Shown: positions 1 through 6,971, counted from the stretch's first letter. The stretch is DNA of 10,813 nt from Candidatus Pelearchaeum sp. (GCA_015520425.1 WAQC01000132.1:1-10813); one strand, 5' to 3'. Notes: a model not told the origin generated them from the letters alone. Program-made: numbers and translations.

Positions 1-129
1 CTCTTCTACGTCAGCATAGCGCTCTTCGTTCTGCTGATGGGTGTTACGGCGTTCATAATAATACGCGGTGCGCGGAGCTACGCAGCCCAGAGGAGAGCTA
101 GGCCGAGGAGCGTTGAGCCTTCATTGTAG
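1..129 (+). CDS. C-terminal fragment of a membrane protein (5' end outside window)
   Basis: An open frame runs from base 1 to a TAG at 127-129 and encodes 42 residues. About the first 21 residues form a hydrophobic segment (LFYVSIALFVLLMG, then VTAFIII), followed by a basic, Arg-rich tail (RGARSY, then QRRARPRS). This looks like a last transmembrane helix with a cytoplasmic positively charged C-terminus. The fragment is too short to assign a family or function. Its last 9 bases overlap the 3' end of the convergent ThiI gene. Reality is supported by the hydrophobic/basic pattern and the open frame, but the bulk of the gene is not visible. Confidence 0.6.
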   Translation, partial: LFYVSIALFVLLMGVTAFIIIRGARSYAAQRRARPRSVEPSL

Positions 130-1308
130 CTGTGCCTCAGCCCGTCTCAGGCCAGAGCCTATCTCCGCGACGTAATATTCAGCCTGCTCTACGGTTTCTT
201 CTACGGCTCTCCCAAGGCCAAGCTCGTTCCAAACCCTGATTAGCGTCTCAGGCTTCACGCTTGTAGCTGGATGACGCGAGACGATTGAGCAGCAGTCCTT
301 ATACTCCCGCTGAGCAATCTCTAGAACTCCTATCTCCTCCGCTATCTGCTGTATCGCGAGCTTATCCATTCCTATGAGTGGGCGGAGCACTGGTCTTGAG
401 ACACCTGCCTGCGCCGCTACTAGGTTGGGCAGCGTCTGCGAGGCAACCTGGCCTAAGCTATCTCCCGTGGCTAGTGCTGGGTATCCCTTAAGCGCTGCTA
501 AACGGTCGGCTACGTGTAGCATGTAGCGGCGGAAGAGGACGAGCTCAAGCCTAGGCGGTGCCTGCGTTATCATCTGGTAGAAGGGGAGAAATGAAGCCAC
601 TATCAGTCTGCAGCGTATTCCATATCTTGTGAGCGCTTCAACAAGCGCGGGTATCTTGGTTTCCATCACTTCCGACGAGTTTCTGTAAGCGTGGAGATGG
701 AGGAAATCAACACGGCAGCCGCGCCGCATCATCATCCAAGAAGCAACGGCTGAGTCTGTCCCTCCAGAGAGTAGAGCCAGAACCCTGCCGCTCACACCTA
801 CTGGAAGACCGCCATACCCCTTAGCGCGCCGTAGATAGACGTATGCGCTCCTCCGCCCCACCTCAACGAATATCGTTAAGCTTGGATTGCTATAATCAAG
901 CTTCCAGCCATAGTTATTCTTCACAGCCTCGGCAACCCACCGCCTAATGTCAAGCGAGGTGAATGGATGCTGTTTGTAGGAGCGTTTAGCCTCTACCGCG
1001 AATGTCTCAGGCTTGGGCGCTTCGCGGAGAGTTTCAAGGACTGTCTCCACTATTGTTTCTGGGATGGGCTCGCATCTTATGGCGTATCCAAAGACCGAGA
1101 TTCCCAATACGTGCTTAAGACGGTTAAGAACGTCATCAACAGCATACTCTCCTAGGGGGGTTATGATTATGCGGCTCTCCTCCTTAACAACCCTAAAATC
1201 CCCGCCGAGTATGCGCTGCGTGTTCTCCACCAGCCTACGCTCAAAGGCTGGCCTATTCCTGCCCTTAAGCGCTATCTCGCCATAATGAGCTATGAATACA
1301 CGCTCCAC
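121..1308 (-). CDS. thiI: ThiI-type tRNA 4-thiouridine sulfurtransferase (THUMP + PP-loop)
   Basis: 395 residues, matching ThiI without a rhodanese domain. The N-terminal ferredoxin-like region (about 1-75) contains YGEIALKGRNR, and a THUMP domain follows (about 76-165). The adenylating PP-loop is SGGTDS at 181-186, and the typical ThiI segment TGDSLGQVASQT is at 281-292. A conserved cysteine lies in DCCSI (C339/C340) near the C-terminus. ThiI activates uridine 8 of tRNA with ATP and inserts sulfur; in some organisms it also feeds thiamin thiazole synthesis. The start is GTG at 1306-1308, because an ATG two bases upstream is out of frame and soon hits a stop. It lies two bases after the stop of the methylthiotransferase gene, so the two are probably co-transcribed and translationally coupled. 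The sulfur carrier is not obvious: the other cysteines are C79, C198 and C233, with no CxxC pair. Confidence 0.93.
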   Translation of the reverse strand: MERVFIAHYGEIALKGRNRPAFERRLVENTQRILGGDFRVVKEESRIIITPLGEYAVDDVLNRLKHVLGISVFGYAIRCEPIPETIVETVLETLREAPKPETFAVEAKRSYKQHPFTSLDIRRWVAEAVKNNYGWKLDYSNPSLTIFVEVGRRSAYVYLRRAKGYGGLPVGVSGRVLALLSGGTDSAVASWMMMRRGCRVDFLHLHAYRNSSEVMETKIPALVEALTRYGIRCRLIVASFLPFYQMITQAPPRLELVLFRRYMLHVADRLAALKGYPALATGDSLGQVASQTLPNLVAAQAGVSRPVLRPLIGMDKLAIQQIAEEIGVLEIAQREYKDCCSIVSRHPATSVKPETLIRVWNELGLGRAVEETVEQAEYYVAEIGSGLRRAEAQLQ

Positions 1309-1310
1309 AT

Positions 1311-2609
1311 CTAACCCACTCTATTAACAAGCCTTCCATAGAGGAAATGAGGCTTGGCCTCGGTTATCTCAACCTCAACCAGCCTGCCTAGCAGGTTCTC
1401 ATCTGAACGCAGAACGATTGGCTTGTATGCGTAGTTTCTGCATATCCAAGTCCCATGCTTCATCCCCATCTCATCAACCAGCGCCTCGCCTGTCCAGCCA
1501 ACCCACCGCTCATTACGCCGTAGAGCAACCTCGTCACAAACCTCGTTAAGCACGCGCGTCCTACGCGCCACTACGTCGGGTGGTAGTGGCCTGCTCCGCC
1601 ACGCTGGGGTCCCAGGCCTTGGGAAGAAGCGAGACACATTAACCGAGTCAGGCTCTGACTTCCACACAATCTCCAAAGTCTCCTCAAAATCACGCTCATC
1701 CTCGGTAGGATACCCGACTATAATATCAGTCATCAACGTAAGCTCAGGTATAGAGCGCCTAAACCTCTCCACAATCTCCAGATAGAGCCCAGAGTCATGC
1801 CCACGGTTCATGCTCTTCAAAACCTTATCTGAGCCAGACTGAACGGGAAGATGTAAGAACTTGAAGATATGCTCCCCCTTGAACGAGCTTATGAGCTTGT
1901 CAAGTATAGGTCGCAGGTATATTGGGTTCATCATCCCAACGCGGACATAGAAGAAGCCATCAAGCCCGTTGATTGTCTCTAAAAGCTCTGGGAGGAGATT
2001 ACGACCAGATTCTAAGCCGTAGGAGCCCATGTCCTGGCTCGTGAGCCAGACCTCGCGACACCCCTCCTCTATACTCTTCCTCGCCTCTTCAAGTATCATG
2101 CGTATAGGATAGCTTCCATACCCAGGCCGCGTTCGTGGAACTATACAGAAGCTGCACTTACTCCATCTACATCCCTCAGAGACGGGGACTATGGCCACAA
2201 CAGGGTTTCTACGCACGCGTGGAAGGCCGAGCTTTACACCATTCCCGCCATGTCCATCCTGCGGCGACGCGCCCACAATTGACGCGAAGACGCTTGTTAT
2301 TCGGGTAATCTCCTTTGGCGGGATTAGATAAGCATCTGGAGCGCTCCTAACGACTTTCCCAGGCTCACCGCTGGCCATGCAGCCAGCCACGATAAGAGGC
2401 TTACCATATCCTCTGAGCTTCCTAATACGAGCAACCATTCTATCAGAGGTAGGTCCCTTGACTGCGCAGGTAACAATCAGGTTGATGTCAGCTTTCTCTG
2501 GCGAATCTACTATCTCAGCACCCTTCCCGCGGAGGAGCCCTAAGGCTATCTCGCCATCCGCCATACTCGCGGCGCAGCCATAGAGCTCGGCGTAAACACG
2601 CGTGGGCAT
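1311..2609 (-). CDS. Archaeal MiaB/MtaB-like radical-SAM tRNA methylthiotransferase
   Basis: 432 residues with the full methylthiotransferase architecture. The N-terminal UPF0004 domain has cysteines C12 (YGCAAS), C48 (VTCAVKGPT) and C77 (AGCMA), which bind the auxiliary [4Fe-4S] cluster. The radical-SAM core starts at about 138, and a C-terminal TRAM RNA-binding domain spans about 367-430. TCAVKGPT is typical of the archaeal/eukaryotic CDKAL1-MtaB branch, which makes 2-methylthio-N6-threonylcarbamoyladenosine at A37 of ANN-decoding tRNAs; the substrate is inferred from family. Oddity: the SAM cluster motif reads EGCRWSKCSFC (C147, C152, C155), that is Cx4Cx2C instead of the usual Cx3Cx2C. 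The start is ATG at 2607-2609. No strong SD is visible, but a TATA-like box lies about 32 bp upstream. It sits between the phosphoribosyltransferase and ThiI genes on the same strand, so two tRNA-modification enzymes are adjacent. Confidence 0.92.
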   Translation of the reverse strand: MPTRVYAELYGCAASMADGEIALGLLRGKGAEIVDSPEKADINLIVTCAVKGPTSDRMVARIRKLRGYGKPLIVAGCMASGEPGKVVRSAPDAYLIPPKEITRITSVFASIVGASPQDGHGGNGVKLGLPRVRRNPVVAIVPVSEGCRWSKCSFCIVPRTRPGYGSYPIRMILEEARKSIEEGCREVWLTSQDMGSYGLESGRNLLPELLETINGLDGFFYVRVGMMNPIYLRPILDKLISSFKGEHIFKFLHLPVQSGSDKVLKSMNRGHDSGLYLEIVERFRRSIPELTLMTDIIVGYPTEDERDFEETLEIVWKSEPDSVNVSRFFPRPGTPAWRSRPLPPDVVARRTRVLNEVCDEVALRRNERWVGWTGEALVDEMGMKHGTWICRNYAYKPIVLRSDENLLGRLVEVEITEAKPHFLYGRLVNRVG

Positions 2610-2637
2610 ATGCGCTGAAGAAGGAAGACCTAGAGGC

Positions 2638-2645
2638 GTATTTAG
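2638..2645 (-). promoter_or_regulatory. Weak TATA-like box upstream of the methylthiotransferase gene
   Basis: On the minus strand the 62-bp gap between the phosphoribosyltransferase and methylthiotransferase genes contains CTAAATAC about 32 bp before the ATG at 2609. That would put transcription start a few bases before the ATG. This could be an internal promoter, or the gene may rely on read-through from upstream. The match is weak and rests on position only. Confidence 0.25.
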
Positions 2646-2671
2646 GGATTCTTAACAATCTTAAGAGTAAG

Positions 2672-3274
2672 CTACCCCCCAGATGACTCTTCCAGAACTC
2701 GTTTTATCACCTCTTCGCTCACCCGCGTAAGCTTACTCAACTCACGCACCACGTCTTCCGAAGCCATACTCCGCATAAAACGCCTCCCAAGAATCCTCAC
2801 CGTCTCCATCCTCTCCCAGGGATATATTATCCACGCATCAGTTGTCTCAACATAGAAGTCTGGTATATAGGATGTCCAGGGCTTTATATGGAGTGTCGCT
2901 GTCTTGACTGTTGAAGGGCTGCGCGGCGTTATTACATGCTCAATGGCGGTGGTCAGCGTATTACCGCTGTCGGAGACATCATCAACCAGTAGAACATTCT
3001 TTCCCCTCAGCTCACCGCGCACAAGGTCGTGGTAAATCCTAACCTCTGAACGCTCCATATCCCTATATGAGCGGCAGCCTATGGCGTAGACCTCCTGCAT
3101 CCCGAACAAATCCGACAATAGGTTGGCCACGACTATCCCGCCGCGTAGAACACCAATAATCACATTAGGCTCATAACCACGTACAATAGCATTATACAGC
3201 CTATCCACCAGAGACTCAACATCACGCCAACTGAGAGCAAGGTATTTCTGGCCGTTTAACGCGAGCAGCGCCAT
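2672..3274 (-). CDS. Purine-type phosphoribosyltransferase (hypoxanthine/guanine/xanthine class)
   Basis: 200 residues, type I phosphoribosyltransferase fold. The PRPP-binding loop is VLLVDDVSDSGNT at 94-106. VIIGVLRGG (38-46) forms the pyrophosphate-binding loop, and YPWE (151-154) lies in the C-terminal hood near the base. This arrangement matches archaeal Gpt/Hpt-like enzymes that convert hypoxanthine, guanine or xanthine plus PRPP to the nucleotide in cytoplasmic purine salvage; the preferred base cannot be read from sequence. Residues about 172-200 form a charged helical tail beyond the core fold (SEDVVRELS, then SEEVIKRVLEES). The start is ATG at 3272-3274 with no SD; a TATA-like box centred about 25 bp upstream implies a leaderless or nearly leaderless mRNA. 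It is the first gene of the minus-strand block and is divergent from glutamate dehydrogenase. Confidence 0.85.
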   Translation of the reverse strand: MALLALNGQKYLALSWRDVESLVDRLYNAIVRGYEPNVIIGVLRGGIVVANLLSDLFGMQEVYAIGCRSYRDMERSEVRIYHDLVRGELRGKNVLLVDDVSDSGNTLTTAIEHVITPRSPSTVKTATLHIKPWTSYIPDFYVETTDAWIIYPWERMETVRILGRRFMRSMASEDVVRELSKLTRVSEEVIKRVLEESSGG

Positions 3275-3276
3275 AC

Positions 3277-3289
3277 TTACTTACGTAAT
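3277..3289. repeat. Direct repeat copy 1, candidate operator in the divergent promoter region
   Basis: TTACTTACGTAAT, which includes the perfect 8-bp palindrome TTACGTAA at 3281-3288. A near copy, TTACTTTGCGTAAT, lies at 3311-3324 in the same orientation; the two share TTACTT and CGTAAT. This copy lies between the phosphoribosyltransferase TATA-like box and its start codon, where a bound protein would block transcription. That it is an operator is inference. Confidence 0.4.
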
Positions 3290-3295
3290 TCTCAG

Positions 3296-3303
3296 GATAA
3301 ATG
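3296..3303 (-). promoter_or_regulatory. TATA-like box of the phosphoribosyltransferase gene
   Basis: On the minus strand CATTTATC is preceded by a purine-rich GTAAAG that could serve as the TFB recognition element. Its centre is about 25 bp from the A of the ATG at 3274, the usual archaeal TATA-to-start-site distance. This fits a leaderless transcript and the lack of an SD. Confidence 0.5.
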
Positions 3304-3310
3304 CTTTACT

Positions 3311-3324
3311 TTACTTTGCGTAAT
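3311..3324. repeat. Direct repeat copy 2, candidate operator in the divergent promoter region
   Basis: TTACTTTGCGTAAT, the partner of the copy at 3277-3289, beginning 34 bp after it in the same orientation. It ends immediately before the TATA-like box of glutamate dehydrogenase, over the expected TFB-recognition position. A factor bound here could activate or repress that gene. Function is inferred from position. Confidence 0.4.
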
Positions 3325-3325
3325 G

Positions 3326-3335
3326 TTTATTTTAT
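3326..3335 (+). promoter_or_regulatory. TATA-like box of the glutamate dehydrogenase gene
   Basis: TTTATTTTAT lies 31-40 bp before the ATG at 3366. A start site about 26 bp downstream of its centre would fall near 3356, giving a leader of about 10 bases. This argues against the in-frame TTG at 3336, which would lie upstream of the predicted transcription start. Confidence 0.5.
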
Positions 3336-3365
3336 TTGATTCTCCATATAATAGCTGAGCCAACT

Positions 3366-4619
3366 ATGAATGATTCGGGAACTGCTTTTCTAAACCATGT
3401 CTTACGACAGCTTGATACGGCTGCCGAGATATTGAATCTTGACCCGGCGATTCATGAGGTTTTGAAAAAGCCCAAGCGCATTCTGATGGTCTCTGTGCCT
3501 GTGAAGATGGATGATAATACCGTGAGAGTCTTTATGGGTTATCGCGTCCAGCATAATAATGCGCGTGGCCCGTATAAGGGTGGCATCAGGTATCACCCCA
3601 ACGTGAATATGGAAGAAGTAATCGCGCTCGCTATGCTGATGACCTGGAAATGCGCTGTTGTTGATTTGCCATACGGCGGGGCCAAGGGGGGTGTTGCATG
3701 CAATCCTAAGGAGATGTCAATACATGAGCTGGAACGCCTCACGCGTAGATATACTTCCATGATGTTTGAGGTCGTAGGCCCGTTGGTGGATATTCCAGCG
3801 CCTGACGTATATACTGACTCGCAGACGATGGCGTGGATAATGGATACCTATAGCCAGCTTAAGGGTTATCAGGTTCCTGAGTGTGTTACTGGTAAGCCTC
3901 TTAGTTTGTTGGGTAGCCATGGCCGGGCTGAGGCTACCTCGCGCGGCGTTGCGATAGCCACGCGCGAGCTTGCCAAGCTGCTTAACAAGCCGTTGAATGG
4001 TGCTAGGGTTGTTATACAGGGATTCGGCAACGTCGGCTCATATGCCGCGAGCATACTGCACGAGTGGGGCGCTAAGATAATTGCCGTAAGCGACTCGCGT
4101 GGCGGAATAGTTGATGAGAAGGGCCTCAATCCGCAGGCTTTAATGGAGCATAAGAAGAAGACAGGAACCGTAGTAGGCTTTGATGGAGCTAAGCAAATAA
4201 CCAATGAGGAGCTGCTTGAGCTTCCCTGCGACTTCCTCATACCAGCGGCGCTTGAGAACCAGATAACCCCCGCAAACGCCGACAAGATAAACGCCGCAGC
4301 AATAGTAGAGGGCGCTAATGGTCCTACGACACCTGAGGCGGATAAAATACTTACAGAACGCAAAATAATAGTAGTGCCAGACATTCTAGCCAACGCGGGT
4401 GGCGTGACGGTAAGCTACCTTGAGTGGGTTCAGAACCTTAAGCGGGAGCAGTGGAGTCTTGAGGAGGTTAATGCCAAGCTAGAGCAGAAGATAGTTACGG
4501 CGTTTAATGATGTGGTTAGATACACGAAGCAGTATGAGTCTAACATGAGGACAGGCGCTATGCTGCTTGCTGTTAGTAGGGTTGCCGAGGCTGTGAAGCT
4601 ACTGGGCATATGGCCGTAG
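3366..4619 (+). CDS. gdhA: Glutamate dehydrogenase (Glu/Leu/Phe/Val dehydrogenase family)
   Basis: 417 residues from the ATG at 3366, the normal length for archaeal hexameric glutamate dehydrogenase, which interconverts glutamate and 2-oxoglutarate plus ammonia using NAD(P). The substrate domain contains GPYKGGIRYHP (about 68-78) and LPYGGAKGG (101-109), whose lysine (K107) is the catalytic one. PAPDVYTD follows at 144-151. The Rossmann domain has GFGNVG at 219-224. Further family motifs are VEGANGPTTP and LANAGGVTVSY. NAD versus NADP preference is not decided by eye. An in-frame TTG at 3336 would add 10 residues but overlaps the promoter region, so ATG is preferred. It is divergent from the purine salvage gene, and only one base separates its stop from the ATG of the prepilin peptidase, implying a two-gene transcript. 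Confidence 0.95.
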   Translation: MNDSGTAFLNHVLRQLDTAAEILNLDPAIHEVLKKPKRILMVSVPVKMDDNTVRVFMGYRVQHNNARGPYKGGIRYHPNVNMEEVIALAMLMTWKCAVVDLPYGGAKGGVACNPKEMSIHELERLTRRYTSMMFEVVGPLVDIPAPDVYTDSQTMAWIMDTYSQLKGYQVPECVTGKPLSLLGSHGRAEATSRGVAIATRELAKLLNKPLNGARVVIQGFGNVGSYAASILHEWGAKIIAVSDSRGGIVDEKGLNPQALMEHKKKTGTVVGFDGAKQITNEELLELPCDFLIPAALENQITPANADKINAAAIVEGANGPTTPEADKILTERKIIVVPDILANAGGVTVSYLEWVQNLKREQWSLEEVNAKLEQKIVTAFNDVVRYTKQYESNMRTGAMLLAVSRVAEAVKLLGIWP

Positions 4620-4620
4620 C

Positions 4621-5349
4621 ATGAGCTACCTAGAGGCCGCGAAGATAGTCATAGCCCTCGCCATGCTGGGCTATGGCGCGTATAGAGACCTTAAAGAACG
4701 CGAGGTAGCGGATAAGGTCTGGCTCATACCAGGCGCGGTAGGCGGTGCGATAAACGTCTATGAACGCATACAATTCCAGCCAGAGTCGCTCTTCATATAC
4801 GCGGCGAGCATAGCTCTAACCGCGCTAGTGGCGCTGCCATTCTACTACCTCGGCCTCTACGGCGGCGCCGACGCTAAGGCGCTCATAGCCATAGCTGCGA
4901 TAGACCCATTTGTACGCGGGGCAAATATCCTACATGGCTTCACGGGGATTACAGCCTTCACTAATGGGATGCTCCTATCAGCAATAATTCCGATAACCAT
5001 GGCGATATACAATGTAAAGCGCATAGCTTCTGGCCAGCGTATCTTTGAAGGCTTTGATGGTGAGAGTAGGCTTAGGAAGATAGTTGCGTGCTTCATCGGG
5101 ACGCGGCTTAGCAACTCTAGCCGTAGGCGCTTCTGGAGCCAGATAGAGAGGCGCGAAGACGGAAGGCGTAGGTTTGTCTTCAACCTCTCCATAGAAGGGT
5201 TTGACGAGGAGGTTAAGTATGACGACGCATGGGTTACTCCTGGGATACCTCTCTTGGTATTCCTAGCGGCGGGCTATATTACCACCATAGTCTATGGAAA
5301 CCTGCTATGGCCTCTTGTTCTCCTCCTCACTACGCTGCTGTCTGCATAA
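4621..5349 (+). CDS. Archaeal preflagellin/type IV prepilin peptidase (A24 family)
   Basis: 242 residues, a polytopic membrane aspartyl protease. The first catalytic Asp is D23 in YRDLKEREV; the second is D84 in GGADAKAL, a G-x-hydrophobic-D motif as in FlaK/PibD enzymes. The two are 61 residues apart, the same spacing I recall for Methanococcus FlaK. Hydrophobic segments lie at about 5-20, 33-45, 58-79, 86-96, 108-131 and 208-238. A basic soluble loop covers about 133-205, and WVTPGIPLLVF is typical of the C-terminal end of the archaeal family. It would cleave the class III signal peptides of archaellins and type IV pilins at the cytoplasmic side of the membrane. No clear SD is seen; translation probably re-initiates from glutamate dehydrogenase one base upstream. 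Its last 20 bp overlap the convergent SpoIIM-like gene. No pilin or archaellum genes are nearby in this window. Confidence 0.87.
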   Translation: MSYLEAAKIVIALAMLGYGAYRDLKEREVADKVWLIPGAVGGAINVYERIQFQPESLFIYAASIALTALVALPFYYLGLYGGADAKALIAIAAIDPFVRGANILHGFTGITAFTNGMLLSAIIPITMAIYNVKRIASGQRIFEGFDGESRLRKIVACFIGTRLSNSSRRRFWSQIERREDGRRRFVFNLSIEGFDEEVKYDDAWVTPGIPLLVFLAAGYITTIVYGNLLWPLVLLLTTLLSA

Positions 5350-5878
5350 ACGCGCTGATTAGCGCATACTCCAAGAGAGCCGCCGCGACCAGTAAAACCG
5401 CTACAACAGCTATTACAATTGGTATACTACGCAGCTCACTACGTAACCGCCGTTTTAACGCTTGCCGTATTATGAGCACTCCCTCAGAGACAGCGAAGCC
5501 GTAGGCCAAGAACTCCAGAATTCCATAGACTGTTATGAACGGTATTATGAGGAGCAGCGCAGGATGTGTCTGCATGGTCGTGGCTATGGCTGCGAAGACG
5601 AGGCCTGTGCTATACATGGCGAAGGCTGCTATGACGAGGCCTAGGACTGGAATCATCATAAGCAGGGCTATGGGCAGGTTGTTCAAGACTATACGTTCTG
5701 GAGATAGGTCTGGGCCTATTATCGCCTCTGCTGCTTTCATTATGCTCTCCGCCTCTTCTGGTGATATTTCCGTGAATGAGCTTGCCGCGAGTATTGCTAT
5801 CATAACTAGGGACGCGATGAAGGCGTAGAACAGCCTCTGCCGCCATGAGTATTCTTCCCTGTATGACGGTTGATACAT
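5330..5878 (-). CDS. SpoIIM-like (DUF95) integral membrane protein
   Basis: 182 residues with predicted transmembrane helices at about 15-33, 66-87, 90-112, 114-137 and 152-173. Recognisable features of the SpoIIM/DUF95 family are the NN-L-IAL segment (66-71), a glycine-rich helix (PVLGLVIAAF), and P-x-I-x-x-YGILEFLAYGFAVSEG (113-133), which corresponds to the family's PHGI.E.PA motif. Archaeal members are not sporulation proteins and their role is unknown. The start is ATG at 5876-5878, preceded by TGAGG with five bases between; a GTG immediately upstream (5879-5881) would add one residue. The SD overlaps the stop of the sugar isomerase gene, so the two are coupled. The 3' end overlaps the prepilin peptidase gene by 20 bp on the opposite strand. 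Confidence 0.72.
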   Translation of the reverse strand: MYQPSYREEYSWRQRLFYAFIASLVMIAILAASSFTEISPEEAESIMKAAEAIIGPDLSPERIVLNNLPIALLMMIPVLGLVIAAFAMYSTGLVFAAIATTMQTHPALLLIIPFITVYGILEFLAYGFAVSEGVLIIRQALKRRLRSELRSIPIVIAVVAVLLVAAALLEYALISAFMQTAA

Positions 5879-5883
5879 CACAT

Positions 5884-5888
5884 CCTCA
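5884..5888 (-). promoter_or_regulatory. Ribosome binding site deciding the SpoIIM-like start
   Basis: The minus strand reads TGAGG, then five bases, then ATG (5876-5878). The TGA of this site is the stop codon of the upstream isomerase gene, a typical coupled arrangement, and it favours the ATG over the GTG one codon upstream. Confidence 0.55.
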
Positions 5889-6971
5889 CTTCGCGAACGA
5901 GGAGAGAGCGTACTGGCGTAGCCTCTCGTTTAGCTGTAGTGCCTTCCTAACTTCTGGAAGGAGATGGAGCGTAAGTGGGTCGGCGCCGCGTAGTGCTGCG
6001 AGGCTTATGCTGATAAAATCTATCAAGGCTACCAGTTTCATAATCTCAGCAACATGGCTCTTCGCTTCTGTCCTAAGCTCTTTAACGGTATAGCCGCGAG
6101 ACAGAAGCGTTTCGGTCATCCACTTCACCATACTCGTGATTATAGGAGGCTCGTACCCGCTTCTCAAGAATATATGCGCCGTCTCGGTCTTCATTAGCCA
6201 CCCCTCAACCTCGTTATGACAAGCCTCTGGAAGCTGCGCGAGAAAAGCCTGAGACTTAGCATTCTCGTTCAACTGCGCCTTTAGTCTATAGGCTGTTGAG
6301 AATAGATGAGTATGGCCGTAGATTACGGCTATCTTGTTATTGATGGATTTTGCATACTCATATGCTTCTCCTTCATTGACTTTTTTAAATTGTTCAATAT
6401 ACTCGCGAAGCTCCTCTATCGCGTCTCTCATTATTTTAGCTTCTGTACGTGTTTGGGTAATGTGTGTTAATAGTCCATATGCCGCTGACACCATTTCTGG
6501 CGCCGCGTAGCGCGGCTGTAGTCCGCTACTCACTGTGGCTAGCGGTATTCCTTTCTTCTCAGCCAACTTGGCTAGGTCGCCTCCAGAAGTTATCGCCGCA
6601 AGCTTACAGCCCGCCTCATGAGCCTGCGCAAAGGCTGTAAGCGTCTCCGTTGTCCCGCCAGAGTAGCTTACAGCTATAACCAAATCATCTTTACGCGGCT
6701 TGATGGGGATGCTATAGTCCTTGAATATATGCACGGGTATCGTGTAAGGGGCTGCAAGCATGTCTCTTATTATATCACCCACTATGCCAGAGCCGCCCAT
6801 TCCTAGGAATATTAGACGCTCAATCTCTTCTCCTTCTAGGCCTTTACCTGCGTTTATTCCTGTTTCAAGACCTTTGCTGTATAGTTTTGCGGAGCTGCGG
6901 ACAAGCTCCCAGGCCGCGTGAATTCTGTCGTTCACGTCATTTCCCATGCCGTTGGGGTTGGTCTCCCTCAT
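5886..6971 (-). CDS. Bifunctional phosphoglucose/phosphomannose isomerase (archaeal SIS family)
   Basis: 361 residues from the ATG at 6971. The SIS domain carries GMGGSGIVGD at 57-66 and SYSGGTTET at 102-110, which bind the sugar phosphate. QPRYA lies at 152-156, and the second SIS half has HNEVEGW with H252/E254, matching the catalytic glutamate region of Pyrobaculum PGI/PMI. The closing RGADP segment is also typical. The enzyme interconverts glucose-6-P, fructose-6-P and mannose-6-P in archaeal glycolysis/gluconeogenesis. The open frame extends to 7022, but that would overlap the CinA-like gene by 86 bp. The ATG at 6971 has GGGGGT seven bases upstream and overlaps by 35 bp; an ATG at 6947 (353 residues) is the other candidate. 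It is the middle gene of a packed three-gene minus-strand cluster. The N-terminal ~50 residues are longer than in Pyrobaculum. Confidence 0.9.
   Translation of the reverse strand: MRETNPNGMGNDVNDRIHAAWELVRSSAKLYSKGLETGINAGKGLEGEEIERLIFLGMGGSGIVGDIIRDMLAAPYTIPVHIFKDYSIPIKPRKDDLVIAVSYSGGTTETLTAFAQAHEAGCKLAAITSGGDLAKLAEKKGIPLATVSSGLQPRYAAPEMVSAAYGLLTHITQTRTEAKIMRDAIEELREYIEQFKKVNEGEAYEYAKSINNKIAVIYGHTHLFSTAYRLKAQLNENAKSQAFLAQLPEACHNEVEGWLMKTETAHIFLRSGYEPPIITSMVKWMTETLLSRGYTVKELRTEAKSHVAEIMKLVALIDFISISLAALRGADPLTLHLLPEVRKALQLNERLRQYALSSFAK

Noticed and set aside
2651..2667. Short inverted repeat CTTAA-CAATC-TTAAG in the gap before the methylthiotransferase gene
   Set aside because: A 5-bp A/T-rich stem with no T-run is too weak to call a terminator or operator.
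3336..3365. In-frame TTG start for glutamate dehydrogenase at 3336, adding 10 residues
   Set aside because: It overlaps the TATA-like region and would precede the predicted transcription start; the ATG at 3366 gives the usual family N-terminus and length.
3869..4393. 174-residue open frame antisense to glutamate dehydrogenase
   Set aside because: Ser/Ala/Pro-rich low-complexity translation with no family features, fully inside a well-supported gene; a shadow frame.
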